From Silanimonas sp. (GTDB lineage Bacteria; Pseudomonadota; Gammaproteobacteria; Xanthomonadales; Xanthomonadaceae), in the NCBI GenBank assembly GCA_026005095.1, contig BPKK01000008.1:33356-97355 (forward strand): 64,000 nt of DNA, written 5' to 3'. The notes below the pieces were generated by a model. That model ran no database searches. It was not told the origin of the DNA and worked only from the letters and a program-made list of their open reading frames with translations. Positions 16,438 through 26,997 of the stretch are shown piece by piece; the stretch's first letter is position 1, and the number at the start of each line of letters is the position of its first letter. The position numbers were made by a program, and so were the translations under genes.

Positions 16438-17268
16438 TCAGCGGTGGCGGTTGATGGCGTCGCGGGTCTCGCGTGCCACGCGGGCGGCGGCTTCGGCGAA
16501 GTCGGTGCCGCTACTGGCATAGAGGATGGCTCGCGAACTGCTGATGATGAGCCCGGTGCGGTCGGTGTCGAGGCCGTGCTTGAGCACCGCCCCAACATCG
16601 CCGCCCTGGGCGCCGATGCCGGGCACCAGCAGTGGCACCGCGCCCCCGACGATGGCGCGCACTTCACCCAGCTGTTCCGGCCAGGTGGCGCCGACGACCA
16701 GCCCGAGATTGCCATTCGCGTTCCAGTCGCGCGCGGCCTTTTCGGCCACGTGCTGATAGAGCGGGCGGGTCGTGCCGTCGGCGCCGGCCACCGGCAGATC
16801 CTGCAGATCGGCCGCTCCCGGGTTCGAGGTGCGGCAGAGCACCACCACGCCGCGGTCGGCGCGCTCGAGGTAGGGTGCCAGCGAGTCGCCGCCGAGATAG
16901 GGGTTGGCCGTGACCGCGTCGGCGTGGAAGCGGTCGAAGGCCTCGCGGGCGTAGTTCAGGGCCGTACTGCCGATGTCGCCGCGCTTGGCATCGAGGATCA
17001 CCGGGATGCCGGGATGTGCGGCATGGATGTAGGCGATGAGCCGTGCCAGTGCGTCCTCCGCCCCCTGCGCAGCAAAGTGGGCGATCTGCGGTTTGAAGGC
17101 GCAGGCGTACTCGGCCGTCGCATCCACGATCGCCTTACCGAAGGCGAAGACGCGGTCCGGGTCTTCGGCCAGCGGGGCGGGGTAGCGTCCCGGCTCCGGG
17201 TCGATGCCGACGCAGAGCAGGGAACCAGACGCCGCCCAACGGGACTTCAATGCGGTCGTGAACGGCAT
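16438..17268 (-). CDS. pyrF: Orotidine 5'-phosphate decarboxylase (long form)
   Basis: Catalyses the last step of UMP synthesis, decarboxylating OMP. At 276 residues it belongs to the longer type-2 OMPDC group. The catalytic Asp-Lys array is seen in PVILDAKRGDIGSTA, and the phosphate-binding end is LVPGIGAQGGDVGAVL followed by SSSRAILYAS. The N-terminal LLCVGIDPEPGRYP is also characteristic. It lies 10 bases downstream of ettA on the same strand and is probably transcribed with it. Confidence 0.96.
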   Translation of the reverse strand: MPFTTALKSRWAASGSLLCVGIDPEPGRYPAPLAEDPDRVFAFGKAIVDATAEYACAFKPQIAHFAAQGAEDALARLIAYIHAAHPGIPVILDAKRGDIGSTALNYAREAFDRFHADAVTANPYLGGDSLAPYLERADRGVVVLCRTSNPGAADLQDLPVAGADGTTRPLYQHVAEKAARDWNANGNLGLVVGATWPEQLGEVRAIVGGAVPLLVPGIGAQGGDVGAVLKHGLDTDRTGLIISSSRAILYASSGTDFAEAAARVARETRDAINRHR

Positions 17269-17278
17269 GGGGGATGCT

Positions 17279-18940
<1,662 letters not shown>

Positions 18941-19011
18941 CGCTCACTCCATTCAGACGCGCCCGGCCGCGGCGGCGCCGGCGGCGGGAGGGGGCATTCG
19001 GGGACTCGCCG

Positions 19012-19017
19012 AGTATA
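19012..19017 (-). promoter_or_regulatory. Possible -10 element for ettA
   Basis: On the minus strand this reads TATACT, about 72 bases before the ettA start. No matching -35 hexamer is evident at the usual distance. It is one of the few AT-rich hexamers in an otherwise very GC-rich 220-base divergent region. Confidence 0.35.
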
Positions 19018-19159
19018 CCGGACGGGCCCGGCTGCCCCGCGGTGCGGCGGGGGAGGGCTGCCCAGTGGCTGAATGGCGGCAGCCGGCCGGCCGCGTGGCC
19101 AGAGACGATTCAGGCAGCACGCGGAATGCTCGGGCCACGTCCCACCGGAGCCTACTGCC

Positions 19160-19672
19160 ATGCGTACCGGACTGCTGACCTCCTCTCTCGCCGCCTTCGT
19201 GGCGGCTGGCGCGCTTGCGCTGGGCCAGCCCGCCGAGGCCCGCGACGACGGCCGCCACCACCATGATCGCGGCCATTCGGCGCAGCACCACGGCTGGAGC
19301 GACCGCGACTACCGCCAGGGCTACCGCGACGGCCGGCGCGATGCCCGCCGCGACCATCGCCGCGACGGCCACCCCGGCCGCGGCTATGGCCCGCCGCCGC
19401 GGGTGGTCTACCACGCCCCGCCGCCGGTGGTGATCCACACCCCGCCGCCGCGGGTGGTCTATGCCCCGGTCTACCGCACGCCGCCGCGCTGGCAGCGTGG
19501 CTACCGCATCCACGACTACCACTGGGCGCCCACCTATGTCGTGGTCGATTACCACCGCTACGGCCTGCGCCACCCCCCGCACGGCCACCATTGGCGCCGC
19601 GACGAGCGCGGCAACTGGTTGCTGGTGGCGATTGCCACCGGCATCGTGGTGGACGCCATCCTCAACGGCTGA
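19160..19672 (+). CDS. RcnB-like periplasmic protein, His/Arg-rich
   Basis: A 170-residue protein with a cleavable signal peptide (MRTGLLTSSLAAFVAAGALA, likely cut after AEA). The mature N-terminus is extremely rich in His, Arg and Asp (RDDGRHHHDRGHSAQHH...), then Pro-rich with repeated PPPRVVY-type units. The C-terminal part, HPPHGHHWRRDERGNWLLVA, resembles the RcnB/YohN domain, which in E. coli takes part in nickel/cobalt homeostasis. Metal binding by the His tract is plausible but unproven. It stands alone between divergent ettA and glyA. Confidence 0.75.
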   Translation: MRTGLLTSSLAAFVAAGALALGQPAEARDDGRHHHDRGHSAQHHGWSDRDYRQGYRDGRRDARRDHRRDGHPGRGYGPPPRVVYHAPPPVVIHTPPPRVVYAPVYRTPPRWQRGYRIHDYHWAPTYVVVDYHRYGLRHPPHGHHWRRDERGNWLLVAIATGIVVDAILNG

Positions 19673-19736
19673 CGCGCTGCGCAGGTCCGGGTGACCGGGC
19701 CGGGCCGGCATCCCCAAGGGAGACAGGGCGGGCGGC

Positions 19737-19742
19737 TACACT
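19737..19742 (+). promoter_or_regulatory. Probable -10 element for glyA
   Basis: TACACT lies 39 bases before the glyA ATG in the short gap after the RcnB-like gene. The same hexamer sits 9 bases before the rnpB 5' end, which supports it as a working -10 in this organism. The -35 region is not recognisable. Confidence 0.5.
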
Positions 19743-19781
19743 AGGGTCTCCCGCCCCTTTCCTTGCCGAGGCCCGAGCCCG

Positions 19782-21050
19782 ATGTTCCCGAGCAGCATGC
19801 GCATTGCCGATTACGACACCGAACTGGCTGCGGCCATCGCCGCTGAGCGCCAGCGGCAGGAAGACCATGTCGAGCTGATCGCCTCGGAGAACTACGCCAG
19901 CCCGCGCGTCATGGAGGCGCAGGGCTCGGTGCTGACCAACAAGTACGCGGAAGGCTACCCGGGCAAGCGCTACTACGGCGGCTGCGAGCACGTCGACGTG
20001 GCCGAGCGGCTGGCCATCGAGCGCTGCAAGGCCCTGTTCGGCGCCGACTACGCCAACGTGCAGCCGCATTCGGGCTCGCAGGCCAACCAGGGCGTGTTCT
20101 TCGCCCTGCTGCAGCCCGGTGACACCATCCTCGGCATGAGCCTCGCCCACGGCGGCCACCTCACCCACGGCGCCAAGGTGAATGCCTCGGGCAAGCTCTT
20201 CAATGCCGTGCAGTACGGCGTCAACGAGCAGGGCCTCGTGGACATGGACGAGGTCGAGCGCCTCGCCCTCGAGCACCGGCCGAAGATGCTCATCGCCGGC
20301 TTCTCGGCCTACTCGCAGATCATGGACTGGGCGCGCTTCCGCGCCATCGCCGACAGGGTGGGCGCCTACCTGTTCGTCGACATGGCGCACATCGCCGGCC
20401 TCGTCGCCGCAGGCGTCTACCCGAACCCGCTGCCGCACGCCCACGTGGTCACCAGCACCACCCACAAGACCCTGCGCGGCCCGCGCGGCGGCATCATCGT
20501 GATGAGCAAGGCCGGCGCCGGCGAGAAGGCCGAGGAAATCGAGAAGAAGCTGCAGAGCATCGTCTTCCCGGGCATCCAGGGCGGCCCGCTGATGCATGTC
20601 ATCGCCGCCAAGGCCGTGGCCTTCAAGGAGGCGCTCGAGCCGGCCTTCAAGGCCTACCAGCAGCAGGTGGTGAAGAATGCCAAGGCCATGGCGGATGCCC
20701 TCATGGCCCGCGGCTACAAGATCGTCTCTGGCGGCACCGAGAACCACCTGATGCTGGTCGACCTGATCGGCCGCGAGGTCTCGGGCAAGGATGCCGAGGC
20801 CGCGCTCGGCTCGGCCCACATCACGGTGAACAAGAACGCCGTGCCGAACGACCCGCGCTCGCCCTTCATCACCTCGGGCCTGCGCATCGGCACTCCGGCC
20901 ATCACCACCCGCGGCTATACCGAGGCCGACTGCATCGAGCTTGCGAACTGGATCGCCGACGTGCTCGATGCCCCGGCCGACGAGGCGGTCATCGCCCGGG
21001 TGCGCGCGGCGGTGACCGCGCAGTGCCGCAAGTACCCGGTCTACGGCTGA
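19782..21050 (+). CDS. glyA: Serine hydroxymethyltransferase
   Basis: PLP enzyme interconverting serine and glycine while loading one-carbon units onto tetrahydrofolate. At 422 residues it has normal length. [10 protein letters not shown], the [15 protein letters not shown] segment and the PLP-lysine region [14 protein letters not shown] are all intact. The start at 19782 ([12 protein letters not shown]) is the first ATG after the promoter; ATG at 19797 is an alternative closer to the usual N-terminus. nrdR follows after 11 bases, so glyA-nrdR-ribD form an operon. Confidence 0.97.
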   Translation: MFPSSMRIADYDTELAAAIAAERQRQEDHVELIASENYASPRVMEAQGSVLTNKYAEGYPGKRYYGGCEHVDVAERLAIERCKALFGADYANVQPHSGSQANQGVFFALLQPGDTILGMSLAHGGHLTHGAKVNASGKLFNAVQYGVNEQGLVDMDEVERLALEHRPKMLIAGFSAYSQIMDWARFRAIADRVGAYLFVDMAHIAGLVAAGVYPNPLPHAHVVTSTTHKTLRGPRGGIIVMSKAGAGEKAEEIEKKLQSIVFPGIQGGPLMHVIAAKAVAFKEALEPAFKAYQQQVVKNAKAMADALMARGYKIVSGGTENHLMLVDLIGREVSGKDAEAALGSAHITVNKNAVPNDPRSPFITSGLRIGTPAITTRGYTEADCIELANWIADVLDAPADEAVIARVRAAVTAQCRKYPVYG

Positions 21051-21061
21051 GCCGCTGACGG

Positions 21062-21583
21062 ATGCACTGCCCCTTCTGCCCGCACGAGGACAGCCGCGTG
21101 ATCGACTCGCGCGTGGCCGAGGACGGCAGCAGCATCCGCCGCCGCCGCGAGTGCCCGGCTTGCGGCGAGCGCTTCTCCACCGTCGAGCAGGTGGAGTGGC
21201 GCCTGCCCGCGGTGGTGAAGAGCGATGGCCGGCGCGAGCCTTTCGACGAGCGCAAGCTGCGCGCCAGCTTCGACAAGGCCCTGCAGAAGCGGCCGGTGCC
21301 GGCCGAGCGGATCGATGCCGCGGTACGCGCGGTGGTGAACGAACTGCGCAAGAGCGGCGAGCGCGAGCTGCCCTCGCGGCGCATCGGCGAGCACGTGATG
21401 GACCAGCTAAAGCCGCTCGACCAGGTGGCCTATGTGCGCTTCGCCTCGGTGTACCGCAGCTTCGGCGACGTGCAGGATTTCCGCGAGGAGATCGAGAAGC
21501 TGGAGCGCGACCTGCCGGCGGCCCAGACCCTCGAACTGCCGTTTTCCGATCCCATGCCGAAGCCGGGCCGGACGCGGAAGTGA
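21062..21583 (+). CDS. nrdR: Transcriptional repressor NrdR
   Basis: Nucleotide-sensing repressor of ribonucleotide reductase genes, 173 residues. It has an N-terminal zinc ribbon (CPFC and CPAC pairs) within [17 protein letters not shown] and [17 protein letters not shown], then an ATP-cone domain (about 49-140) that binds ATP/dATP. It is slightly longer than the usual 150-160 residues because of a C-terminal tail. It lies between glyA and ribD, a common arrangement; its TGA overlaps the ribD ATG. Confidence 0.97.
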   Translation: MHCPFCPHEDSRVIDSRVAEDGSSIRRRRECPACGERFSTVEQVEWRLPAVVKSDGRREPFDERKLRASFDKALQKRPVPAERIDAAVRAVVNELRKSGERELPSRRIGEHVMDQLKPLDQVAYVRFASVYRSFGDVQDFREEIEKLERDLPAAQTLELPFSDPMPKPGRTRK

Positions 21584-22686
21584 TGGCCATCGCCCCGGTG
21601 TTCAGCGAGATCGACCACCGCCACATGGCCGAGGCCCTGCGCCTCGCGGCCACCGGCGAGTTCACCACCAGGCCGAACCCGATGGTGGGCTGCGTGCTCG
21701 CCCATGGCGCCGAGGTGGTGGGGCGCGGTGCCCATGAGCGCGCTGGCGGCCCGCATGCCGAGGTCTTCGCCCTGCGTGAGGCGGGGGGGCGGGCGGCCGG
21801 GGCCACGGCCTATGTCACCCTGGAGCCCTGCGCCCATTTCGGCCGCACCCCGCCCTGTGCCGATGCCCTGGTGGCGGCCGGCGTGACCCGGGTGGTGGCG
21901 GCCATCCGCGACCCGTTCCATGCCGTGGCCGGGCGCGGGTTCACCGCCCTGCAGGCCGCCGGCATCACGGTGGAGCAGGGCCTGCTGGCCGACGAGGCCG
22001 AGTGGCTCAACCGCGGCTTTCTGATGCGCGCCCGCCATGGCCGGCCCTGGGTGCGGGTGAAGCTGGCGATGAGCCTGGATGGCCGCACGGCGCTCGCCAG
22101 CGGCGAATCGAAGTGGATCACCGGCGAGGCGGCGCGCGCCGATGTGCAGCGCTGGCGGGCCAGGGCCTCGGCCATCCTCACCGGCCTTGGCACCGTGCTG
22201 GCCGACGACCCCCGGCTCACCGCCCGGCTGCCCGAGGGCGTGGAGTGCGTGCCGCCGATGCGCGTGGTGCTCGACCATCACGGCGCCCTGCCACGTGCCT
22301 GCCGTCTACTCGATGGCGAGGCGCCCACCCTGGTGGCGCATGCCGACGACATCGTCCCGGACTACGGTCCCACGGTGGAGGGCTTCGCCGTGCCCCGGCT
22401 CGGCGGCCACCTCGACCTCGAGGCGGTGCTGGCCCAGCTCGCCATCCGGCAGGTGAACGAGGTACAGGTGGAGGCCGGCGCCACCCTGGCCGGGGCCTTC
22501 CTGCGCGCCGGCCTGGTCGACGAGCTCCTGCTCTACGTGGCGCCGGTGCTGCTCGGCGACCGCGGCCGGCCGCTGTTCGGCGGCCTTGGCATCGAGCGCA
22601 TGGCCGAGCGCATCGGCTTCGAAACCGTGGACCTGCACGCCTTCCCCGACGGCGACCTGCGGCTCTGCCTGCGGCCGCGGGGCTGA
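21583..22686 (+). CDS. ribD: Bifunctional riboflavin deaminase/reductase RibD
   Basis: Catalyses steps two and three of riboflavin synthesis. The N-terminal deaminase domain shows the zinc ligands in PHAEVFAL and PCAHFGRTPPC. The C-terminal reductase domain begins near residue 150 (PWVRVKLAMSLDGRTAL) and includes SKWITG and GTVLADDPRLT. Length 367 fits. ATG at 21583 shares a base with the nrdR stop. A strong GC hairpin follows the stop and a separate -10 precedes ribE, so this is probably the end of the glyA-nrdR-ribD unit. Confidence 0.96.
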   Translation: MAIAPVFSEIDHRHMAEALRLAATGEFTTRPNPMVGCVLAHGAEVVGRGAHERAGGPHAEVFALREAGGRAAGATAYVTLEPCAHFGRTPPCADALVAAGVTRVVAAIRDPFHAVAGRGFTALQAAGITVEQGLLADEAEWLNRGFLMRARHGRPWVRVKLAMSLDGRTALASGESKWITGEAARADVQRWRARASAILTGLGTVLADDPRLTARLPEGVECVPPMRVVLDHHGALPRACRLLDGEAPTLVAHADDIVPDYGPTVEGFAVPRLGGHLDLEAVLAQLAIRQVNEVQVEAGATLAGAFLRAGLVDELLLYVAPVLLGDRGRPLFGGLGIERMAERIGFETVDLHAFPDGDLRLCLRPRG

Positions 22687-22692
22687 GGCATG

Positions 22693-22720
22693 GGGCGCGG
22701 GCCCGTGGGCGCCCGCGCCC
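22693..22720 (+). terminator. GC hairpin after ribD
   Basis: Perfect 10-bp inverted repeat GGGCGCGGGC / GCCCGCGCCC with an 8-base loop, starting 7 bases after the ribD stop. There is no T-run, so it would act as a weak or Rho-assisted terminator or 3'-end stabiliser. A TATAAT promoter element lies 52 bases further on. Confidence 0.5.
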
Positions 22721-22771
22721 GCTGCAACGGCGCGTTGTCCCGGCCGCGACGCCCGCCCCGGGCAGGCTCCC

Positions 22772-22777
22772 TATAAT
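22772..22777 (+). promoter_or_regulatory. -10 element for ribE-ribBA
   Basis: A perfect TATAAT lies 27 bases before the ribE ATG in GC-rich surroundings. The -35 is not recognisable. The implied leader of about 20 bases is too short to hold an FMN riboswitch, so this unit is not riboswitch-controlled from here. Confidence 0.6.
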
Positions 22778-22804
22778 CGCGGGCTTCCCGAACCGGACCC
22801 CGCG

Positions 22805-23422
22805 ATGTTCACCGGACTCATCCAGGCCGTCGGCCGCCTCGTCGCCCGCGAGTCGCTCGGCGGCGACCAGCGACTGCGTTTCACCGTGGGGGGCTTGCCC
22901 TTCGCCGATGTCGAGCTCGGCGAATCGATCGCCTGCAATGGCGTCTGCCTCACCGTGGTGGCCTTCGATGCCGCGGCCCCGGACGGGGCCTGGTTCGATG
23001 CCGACGTCTCCACCGAGACCCTGGCCCTCACCACCCTCGGCAGCCTGCCCGTGGGCGCGGCGGTGAATCTCGAGCGGGCGTTGCGGGTGGGCGACCGCCT
23101 CGGCGGCCACCTCGTCAGCGGCCATGTCGACGGCATCGGCCTCGTCGAGTCGGTGGAGGCCGACGCCCGGGGCCAGCGCTGGCGCTTCCGCGCGCCCAAG
23201 GCCCTGCTGCGCTTCATCGCCGCCAAGGGCTCGGTGGCGGTGGACGGCACCTCGCTGACGGTGAACGCCGCCGATGGCGAGGGCTTCGAGGTGATGCTGG
23301 TGCCGCACACCCTGGCGCACACCGGCTTCGGCGGCATGGCCGTGGGCACCCCGGTCAACCTCGAGGTGGACACGGTGGCGCGCTACGTGGCGCGGTTGCA
23401 GGAAACGGAGGGCTGGGCATGA
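22805..23422 (+). CDS. ribE: Riboflavin synthase alpha subunit
   Basis: Dismutates two 6,7-dimethyl-8-ribityllumazines to riboflavin. Its 205 residues comprise two tandem lumazine-binding repeats: MFTGLIQAVG...ESIACNGVCLTV, then HLVSGHVDGIG...VAVDGTSLTVN. Both end in recognisable ligand-binding segments. ATG at 22805 gives the invariant MFTG start. The stop overlaps the ribBA ATG by 4 bases. Confidence 0.97.
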   Translation: MFTGLIQAVGRLVARESLGGDQRLRFTVGGLPFADVELGESIACNGVCLTVVAFDAAAPDGAWFDADVSTETLALTTLGSLPVGAAVNLERALRVGDRLGGHLVSGHVDGIGLVESVEADARGQRWRFRAPKALLRFIAAKGSVAVDGTSLTVNAADGEGFEVMLVPHTLAHTGFGGMAVGTPVNLEVDTVARYVARLQETEGWA

Positions 23423-24510
23423 GCTTCGCCCCGATTCCCGAGATCCTCGAGGACCTGCGCGCCGGCAGGATGGTGGTCATCGTCGACGACGAGGACCGCG
23501 AGAACGAAGGCGACCTCATCATGGCCGCCGAGCTGGTGCGGCCTTCCGACATCAACTTCATGGTCACGCACGCGCGTGGCCTCGTCTGCCTCTCGCTGAC
23601 CCGCGAGCGCTGCCGCCAGCTGGGCCTGGGGCCGATGGTGAGCAGCAACACCTCGCCGCACCACACCAACTTCACGGTCAGCATCGAGGCCGCGGAGGGC
23701 GTGACCACCGGCATCAGCGCCTACGACCGCGCCCACACCATCCGCACCGCGGTGCGTCCCGATGCCCGGCCCGAGCACCTCTCGCAGCCCGGGCACATCT
23801 TCCCGCTGATGGCCCAGCCAGGCGGCGTGCTGACGCGCGCCGGCCATACCGAGGCGGCCTGCGACCTCGCCCTGCTGGCGGGCCTGGAGCCGGCCGGCGT
23901 GCTGGTGGAGATCCTCAATCCCGATGGCTCGATGGCGCGCCGCCCCGAGCTGGAGGTGTTCGCCCGCGAGCACGGCCTCAAGATCGGCTCGATCGAGGAC
24001 CTGATCCGCTACCGTCTCGCCACCGAGCACACCGTCGAGCGGGTGGACGAGCGCCCGATCGAGACGGCGCACGGCCCGTTCCGCCTGCTCACCTACCGCG
24101 ACCGGCTGAGCCGCGAGCTGCATTTCGCCCTGGTGCGCGGCAGCCCTTCGGGCGAGCGCCCGACCCTGGTGCGGGTACACGTGAAGAACGTGCTCGCCGA
24201 CGTGCTGCAGTGGCAGCGCCCGGACTTCGGCGGTTCGGCCTCTGATGCCCTGGCGCGGATCGCCGCCGAGGGCGAGGGCGTGCTGGTGGTGCTGGCCGAT
24301 GCCGTGGGCCCGGACGCCCTGCTGGCGCGCATCACCGAGCAGCCCGAGGCCCCGGCCGGCCGGGTGCAGGAGTGGCGGCGCAATGGCGCCGGCTCGCAGA
24401 TCCTCGCCGACCTCGGCCTGCGCCACCTGCGGGTGCTGGGCACGCCGCGCAAGCAGATCGGGCTCGGCGGCTACGGCCTCGACGTGCTCGAGTACCTGCC
24501 CCTGCGCTGA
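23419..24510 (+). CDS. ribB: DHBP synthase RibB with degenerate RibA-like C-terminal domain
   Basis: The N-terminal half (about 1-205) is 3,4-dihydroxy-2-butanone 4-phosphate synthase, with the active-site DDEDRENEGDL, HTRGLVCL-like HARGLVCL and RAGHTEAACDLA. The C-terminal half has the GTP cyclohydrolase II fold context (HFALVRGSPSGERPTLVRVH), but the zinc-binding cysteine cluster is lost: RVHVKNVLADVL stands where active enzymes have RVHSECLTGDVF followed by LRCDC. Only RibB activity is therefore expected and a separate RibA should exist elsewhere. Such RibBX proteins are known in gammaproteobacteria. ATGA overlap with ribE. Confidence 0.93.
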   Translation: MSFAPIPEILEDLRAGRMVVIVDDEDRENEGDLIMAAELVRPSDINFMVTHARGLVCLSLTRERCRQLGLGPMVSSNTSPHHTNFTVSIEAAEGVTTGISAYDRAHTIRTAVRPDARPEHLSQPGHIFPLMAQPGGVLTRAGHTEAACDLALLAGLEPAGVLVEILNPDGSMARRPELEVFAREHGLKIGSIEDLIRYRLATEHTVERVDERPIETAHGPFRLLTYRDRLSRELHFALVRGSPSGERPTLVRVHVKNVLADVLQWQRPDFGGSASDALARIAAEGEGVLVVLADAVGPDALLARITEQPEAPAGRVQEWRRNGAGSQILADLGLRHLRVLGTPRKQIGLGGYGLDVLEYLPLR

Positions 24511-24540
24511 GCCGGGCAGGCGGGGGGACGGCCGAGGGCG

Positions 24541-24546
24541 TACACT
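24541..24546 (+). promoter_or_regulatory. Probable -10 element for ribH
   Basis: TACACT lies 28 bases before the ribH ATG in the 63-base gap after ribB. It is the same hexamer as upstream of rnpB and glyA. No clear -35. Confidence 0.45.
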
Positions 24547-24573
24547 GTCGGGCCGTTTCCCTGCCACGACGCC

Positions 24574-25053
24574 ATGCCCCGATTCGAAGGCGACCTCCGG
24601 CCGCGCCCCACGGGCCAGTACGCCATCGTCGCCAGCCGCTGGAACCCGAAGATCACCGATGCCCTCGTCGAGGGCGCGCGCCAGGCCCTGCTCGCCCACG
24701 GGGTGGAGGAGGGACGGGTCGAGGTGGTGCGGGTGCCCGGGGCCTGGGAGATTCCGCCGGTGGCCGCGGCCATCGCCGCCAGCGGCCGGGCCGCGGCGAT
24801 CATCGCTCTTGGCTGCGTGGTGCGCGGGGATACCCGGCACTACGAGCAGGTGGCCGATGGCTGCAGCCAGGCCCTGATGCGGCTGCAGCTCGATTTCCGT
24901 CTGCCGGTGGCCAACGGCGTGCTGGCGGTGGAGACCTATGCCGATGCCGAGGCCCGCGCCGGCGGCCGCATGGGCAACAAGGGCGAGGAGGCGGCGCTGG
25001 CCGCCCTCGAGACGAGCGATCTTTTGACGCACTGGCAGAAGACCCACGAATGA
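24574..25053 (+). CDS. ribH: 6,7-dimethyl-8-ribityllumazine synthase
   Basis: Condenses DHBP with the pyrimidinedione intermediate to form lumazine, the step before RibE. Length is 159 residues. Substrate motifs are [26 protein letters not shown] and [15 protein letters not shown], whose His is the catalytic one; LETSDLL and [14 protein letters not shown] complete the fold. The stop overlaps the nusB ATG, coupling riboflavin synthesis to nusB as in many proteobacteria. Confidence 0.97.
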   Translation: MPRFEGDLRPRPTGQYAIVASRWNPKITDALVEGARQALLAHGVEEGRVEVVRVPGAWEIPPVAAAIAASGRAAAIIALGCVVRGDTRHYEQVADGCSQALMRLQLDFRLPVANGVLAVETYADAEARAGGRMGNKGEEAALAALETSDLLTHWQKTHE

Positions 25054-25508
25054 AGCCGATCCGCACCGATGGCATCGATCCTGCCGCGCGCTCCCGTGCG
25101 CGCCGCCGCGCCCTGCAGGCCCTGTACGCCTGGCAGATGGCGGGCACCTCGATCCCGCAGGTCCTGCAGCAGTTCCAGCACGAGCAGGACATGGAAGTGG
25201 CCGATCTGGAGTACTTCGAGGCCCTGGTGAAGGGCGTGGCCGAGCACCGGGCCCTGCTCGACGAGCGGCTTGCCGCCTTCCTCGACCGGCCGATCGAGCA
25301 GGTCGATCCGATCGAGCGCGCGGTGCTGCGCATCGCCGCCTTCGAACTGCTGCACCGCCTCGACGTGCCTTACCGGGTGGTGCTCAACGAGGCCATCGAG
25401 ACCGCCAAGCGCTTCGGCGCCGAGCATGGCCACACCTACGTCAATGGCGTGCTCGACCGCGCCGCCGCCGCCTTCAGGCCGGCCGAGGCCGGGGCCGGCC
25501 GGCGCTGA
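25050..25508 (+). CDS. nusB: Transcription antitermination factor NusB
   Basis: All-helical RNA-binding protein, 152 residues, that with NusE/S10 forms the rRNA antitermination complex on boxA. It shows the Arg-rich N-terminus [20 protein letters not shown] and the conserved C-terminal core [19 protein letters not shown]...[10 protein letters not shown]. The ATG overlaps the ribH stop (ATGA), and thiL follows after 9 bases. Confidence 0.97.
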   Translation: MKPIRTDGIDPAARSRARRRALQALYAWQMAGTSIPQVLQQFQHEQDMEVADLEYFEALVKGVAEHRALLDERLAAFLDRPIEQVDPIERAVLRIAAFELLHRLDVPYRVVLNEAIETAKRFGAEHGHTYVNGVLDRAAAAFRPAEAGAGRR

Positions 25509-25517
25509 CGCCGCGCC

Positions 25518-26489
25518 ATGCCCGAGTTCAGCCTGATCGAGGCCTTCCGCCGCCGCGCCCTGGCGCGCGAGGACGTGCCGCTCGGCATCGGCGACGATGC
25601 CGCCCTGTTCGACCCGCCAGCGGGCGAGCGCCTGGCCCTCGCCGTCGATACCCTGGTGGAGGGCGTGCACTTCAACCGCGGCCTGCCGCCCGCCTCGATC
25701 GGCTGGAAGGCGCTGGCGGTGAACCTCTCCGACCTCGCCGCCATGGGCGCCACCCCGGCCCTGGCCCTGCTGGCCCTCACCCTGCCCGCCGAGGATCCCC
25801 GGTTCGTCGAGGAACTGGCCACTGGCTTTGCCGCCCTGGCCGACAGCCATCGCGTGGCCCTGGCCGGCGGCGATACCACCCGGGGGCCGCTTGCGCTGAG
25901 CGTCACCGTGGTCGGCCATGTGCCGAAGGACCTCGCCCTGCGCCGCAGCGGCGCGCGGCCGGGCGACGATGTCTGGGTGAGCGGCAGCCTCGGCGATGCC
26001 GCCGGGGCCCTGGCCCTGTGGAAGGCTGGCACGCCGATGCTGCGGGTCGGACCGCTGCGCCAGCGCCTCGACCGGCCGACGCCGCGGCTCGGCGCCGGGC
26101 AGGCCCTGCGCGGACTGGCCACCGCCTGCATCGACATCAGCGATGGCTTCCTTGCCGATCTCGGCCATCTGCTGGCCGCGAGCGGTGTCGGCGCGGAGGT
26201 GGAGGTCGAGGCCCTGCCGGCCTCCACCGACCTGCGCGAGGCCTTCCCCGACCCCGTCGCCCGCCGCGCCCTGCAGCTCAGCGGCGGCGACGACTACGAG
26301 CTGTGCTTCACCGCTCCGCCGAGCGAGCGTGCGGCGGTGGAGCGGCTCTCCGGCCGGCTTGCCCTGCCGCTTTCCCGGGTGGGACGCATCACCGCCGGGG
26401 CCAGCCTGCGGCTGCTCGATGCCGACGGCCTGCCCCTGCCGCTGCCGGAGCGCCGCGGCTACGTGCACTTCGCCGAGGACGGCGCGTGA
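25518..26489 (+). CDS. thiL: Thiamine-monophosphate kinase
   Basis: Phosphorylates thiamine monophosphate to the active diphosphate cofactor. Length is 323 residues. PurM-like fold signatures are seen: GIGDDAAL near the N-terminus, VDTLVEGVHF, AVNLSDLAAMGATP, GGDTTRG and CIDISDGFLADLGHL, then LSGGDDYELCFT. It lies between nusB and pgpA, the standard order; the stop overlaps the GTG of pgpA. Confidence 0.97.
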   Translation: MPEFSLIEAFRRRALAREDVPLGIGDDAALFDPPAGERLALAVDTLVEGVHFNRGLPPASIGWKALAVNLSDLAAMGATPALALLALTLPAEDPRFVEELATGFAALADSHRVALAGGDTTRGPLALSVTVVGHVPKDLALRRSGARPGDDVWVSGSLGDAAGALALWKAGTPMLRVGPLRQRLDRPTPRLGAGQALRGLATACIDISDGFLADLGHLLAASGVGAEVEVEALPASTDLREAFPDPVARRALQLSGGDDYELCFTAPPSERAAVERLSGRLALPLSRVGRITAGASLRLLDADGLPLPLPERRGYVHFAEDGA

Positions 26490-26992
26490 GCCTGCTTCCC
26501 GCGGGCACGCGCCGGCGGCTGATGCGCGATCCGCGCGGCTGGCTCGCCGCCGGCTTCGGCGCCGGCTTCTCGCCGCGCATGCCGGGCACCATGGGCTCGC
26601 TGGCGGCCATCCTGCCCTGGTGGGGCTGGCTGCACGCCCTGCCACCGGCCGACTACGCCGGCTTCCTGCTGCTCGCCTTCGTGGTCGGCGTGCTCTCGGC
26701 GAACTGGGTGATCCGCCAGTGCCGGGTCGAGGACCCCTCGCTGGTGGTCTGGGACGAGTACCTCGGCATGTGGGTCGCGCTCTGGATGCTGCCGCGGGAA
26801 TGGCCCTGGGTGCTGCTGGCCTTCGTCCTGTTCCGCCTGTTCGACATCTGGAAGCCCTGGCCGGTGCGCTGGGCCGACCGCCGCCTGAAGGGCGGCTTCG
26901 GCACCATGGTGGACGACCTGCTGGCGGGCCTGATGGCGCTGGCGGTGGTGCAGGGCCTGCTGGCGGCCTGGCCCCTGCTTGCGGTCCGCTGA
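26486..26992 (+). CDS. pgpA: Phosphatidylglycerophosphatase A
   Basis: Inner-membrane phosphatase producing phosphatidylglycerol from its phosphate. Length is 168 residues. The family pattern GAGFSPRMPGTMGSLAA is near the N-terminus, VVWDEYLGMWVAL carries the catalytic acidic residues, and DIWKPWPVRWADRR precedes GGFGTMVDDLLAG. Several hydrophobic helices are visible. GTG at 26486 overlaps the thiL stop; ATG at 26522 is a weaker alternative. It converges on yraN with a 5-base gap. Confidence 0.95.
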   Translation: MSLLPAGTRRRLMRDPRGWLAAGFGAGFSPRMPGTMGSLAAILPWWGWLHALPPADYAGFLLLAFVVGVLSANWVIRQCRVEDPSLVVWDEYLGMWVALWMLPREWPWVLLAFVLFRLFDIWKPWPVRWADRRLKGGFGTMVDDLLAGLMALAVVQGLLAAWPLLAVR

Positions 26993-26997
26993 GGCCT

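Noticed and set aside
22687..22804. FMN riboswitch before ribE
   Set aside because: None of the conserved FMN-element sequence is visible. The TATAAT leaves only about 20 bases of leader; the hairpin before it is a simple GC stem.
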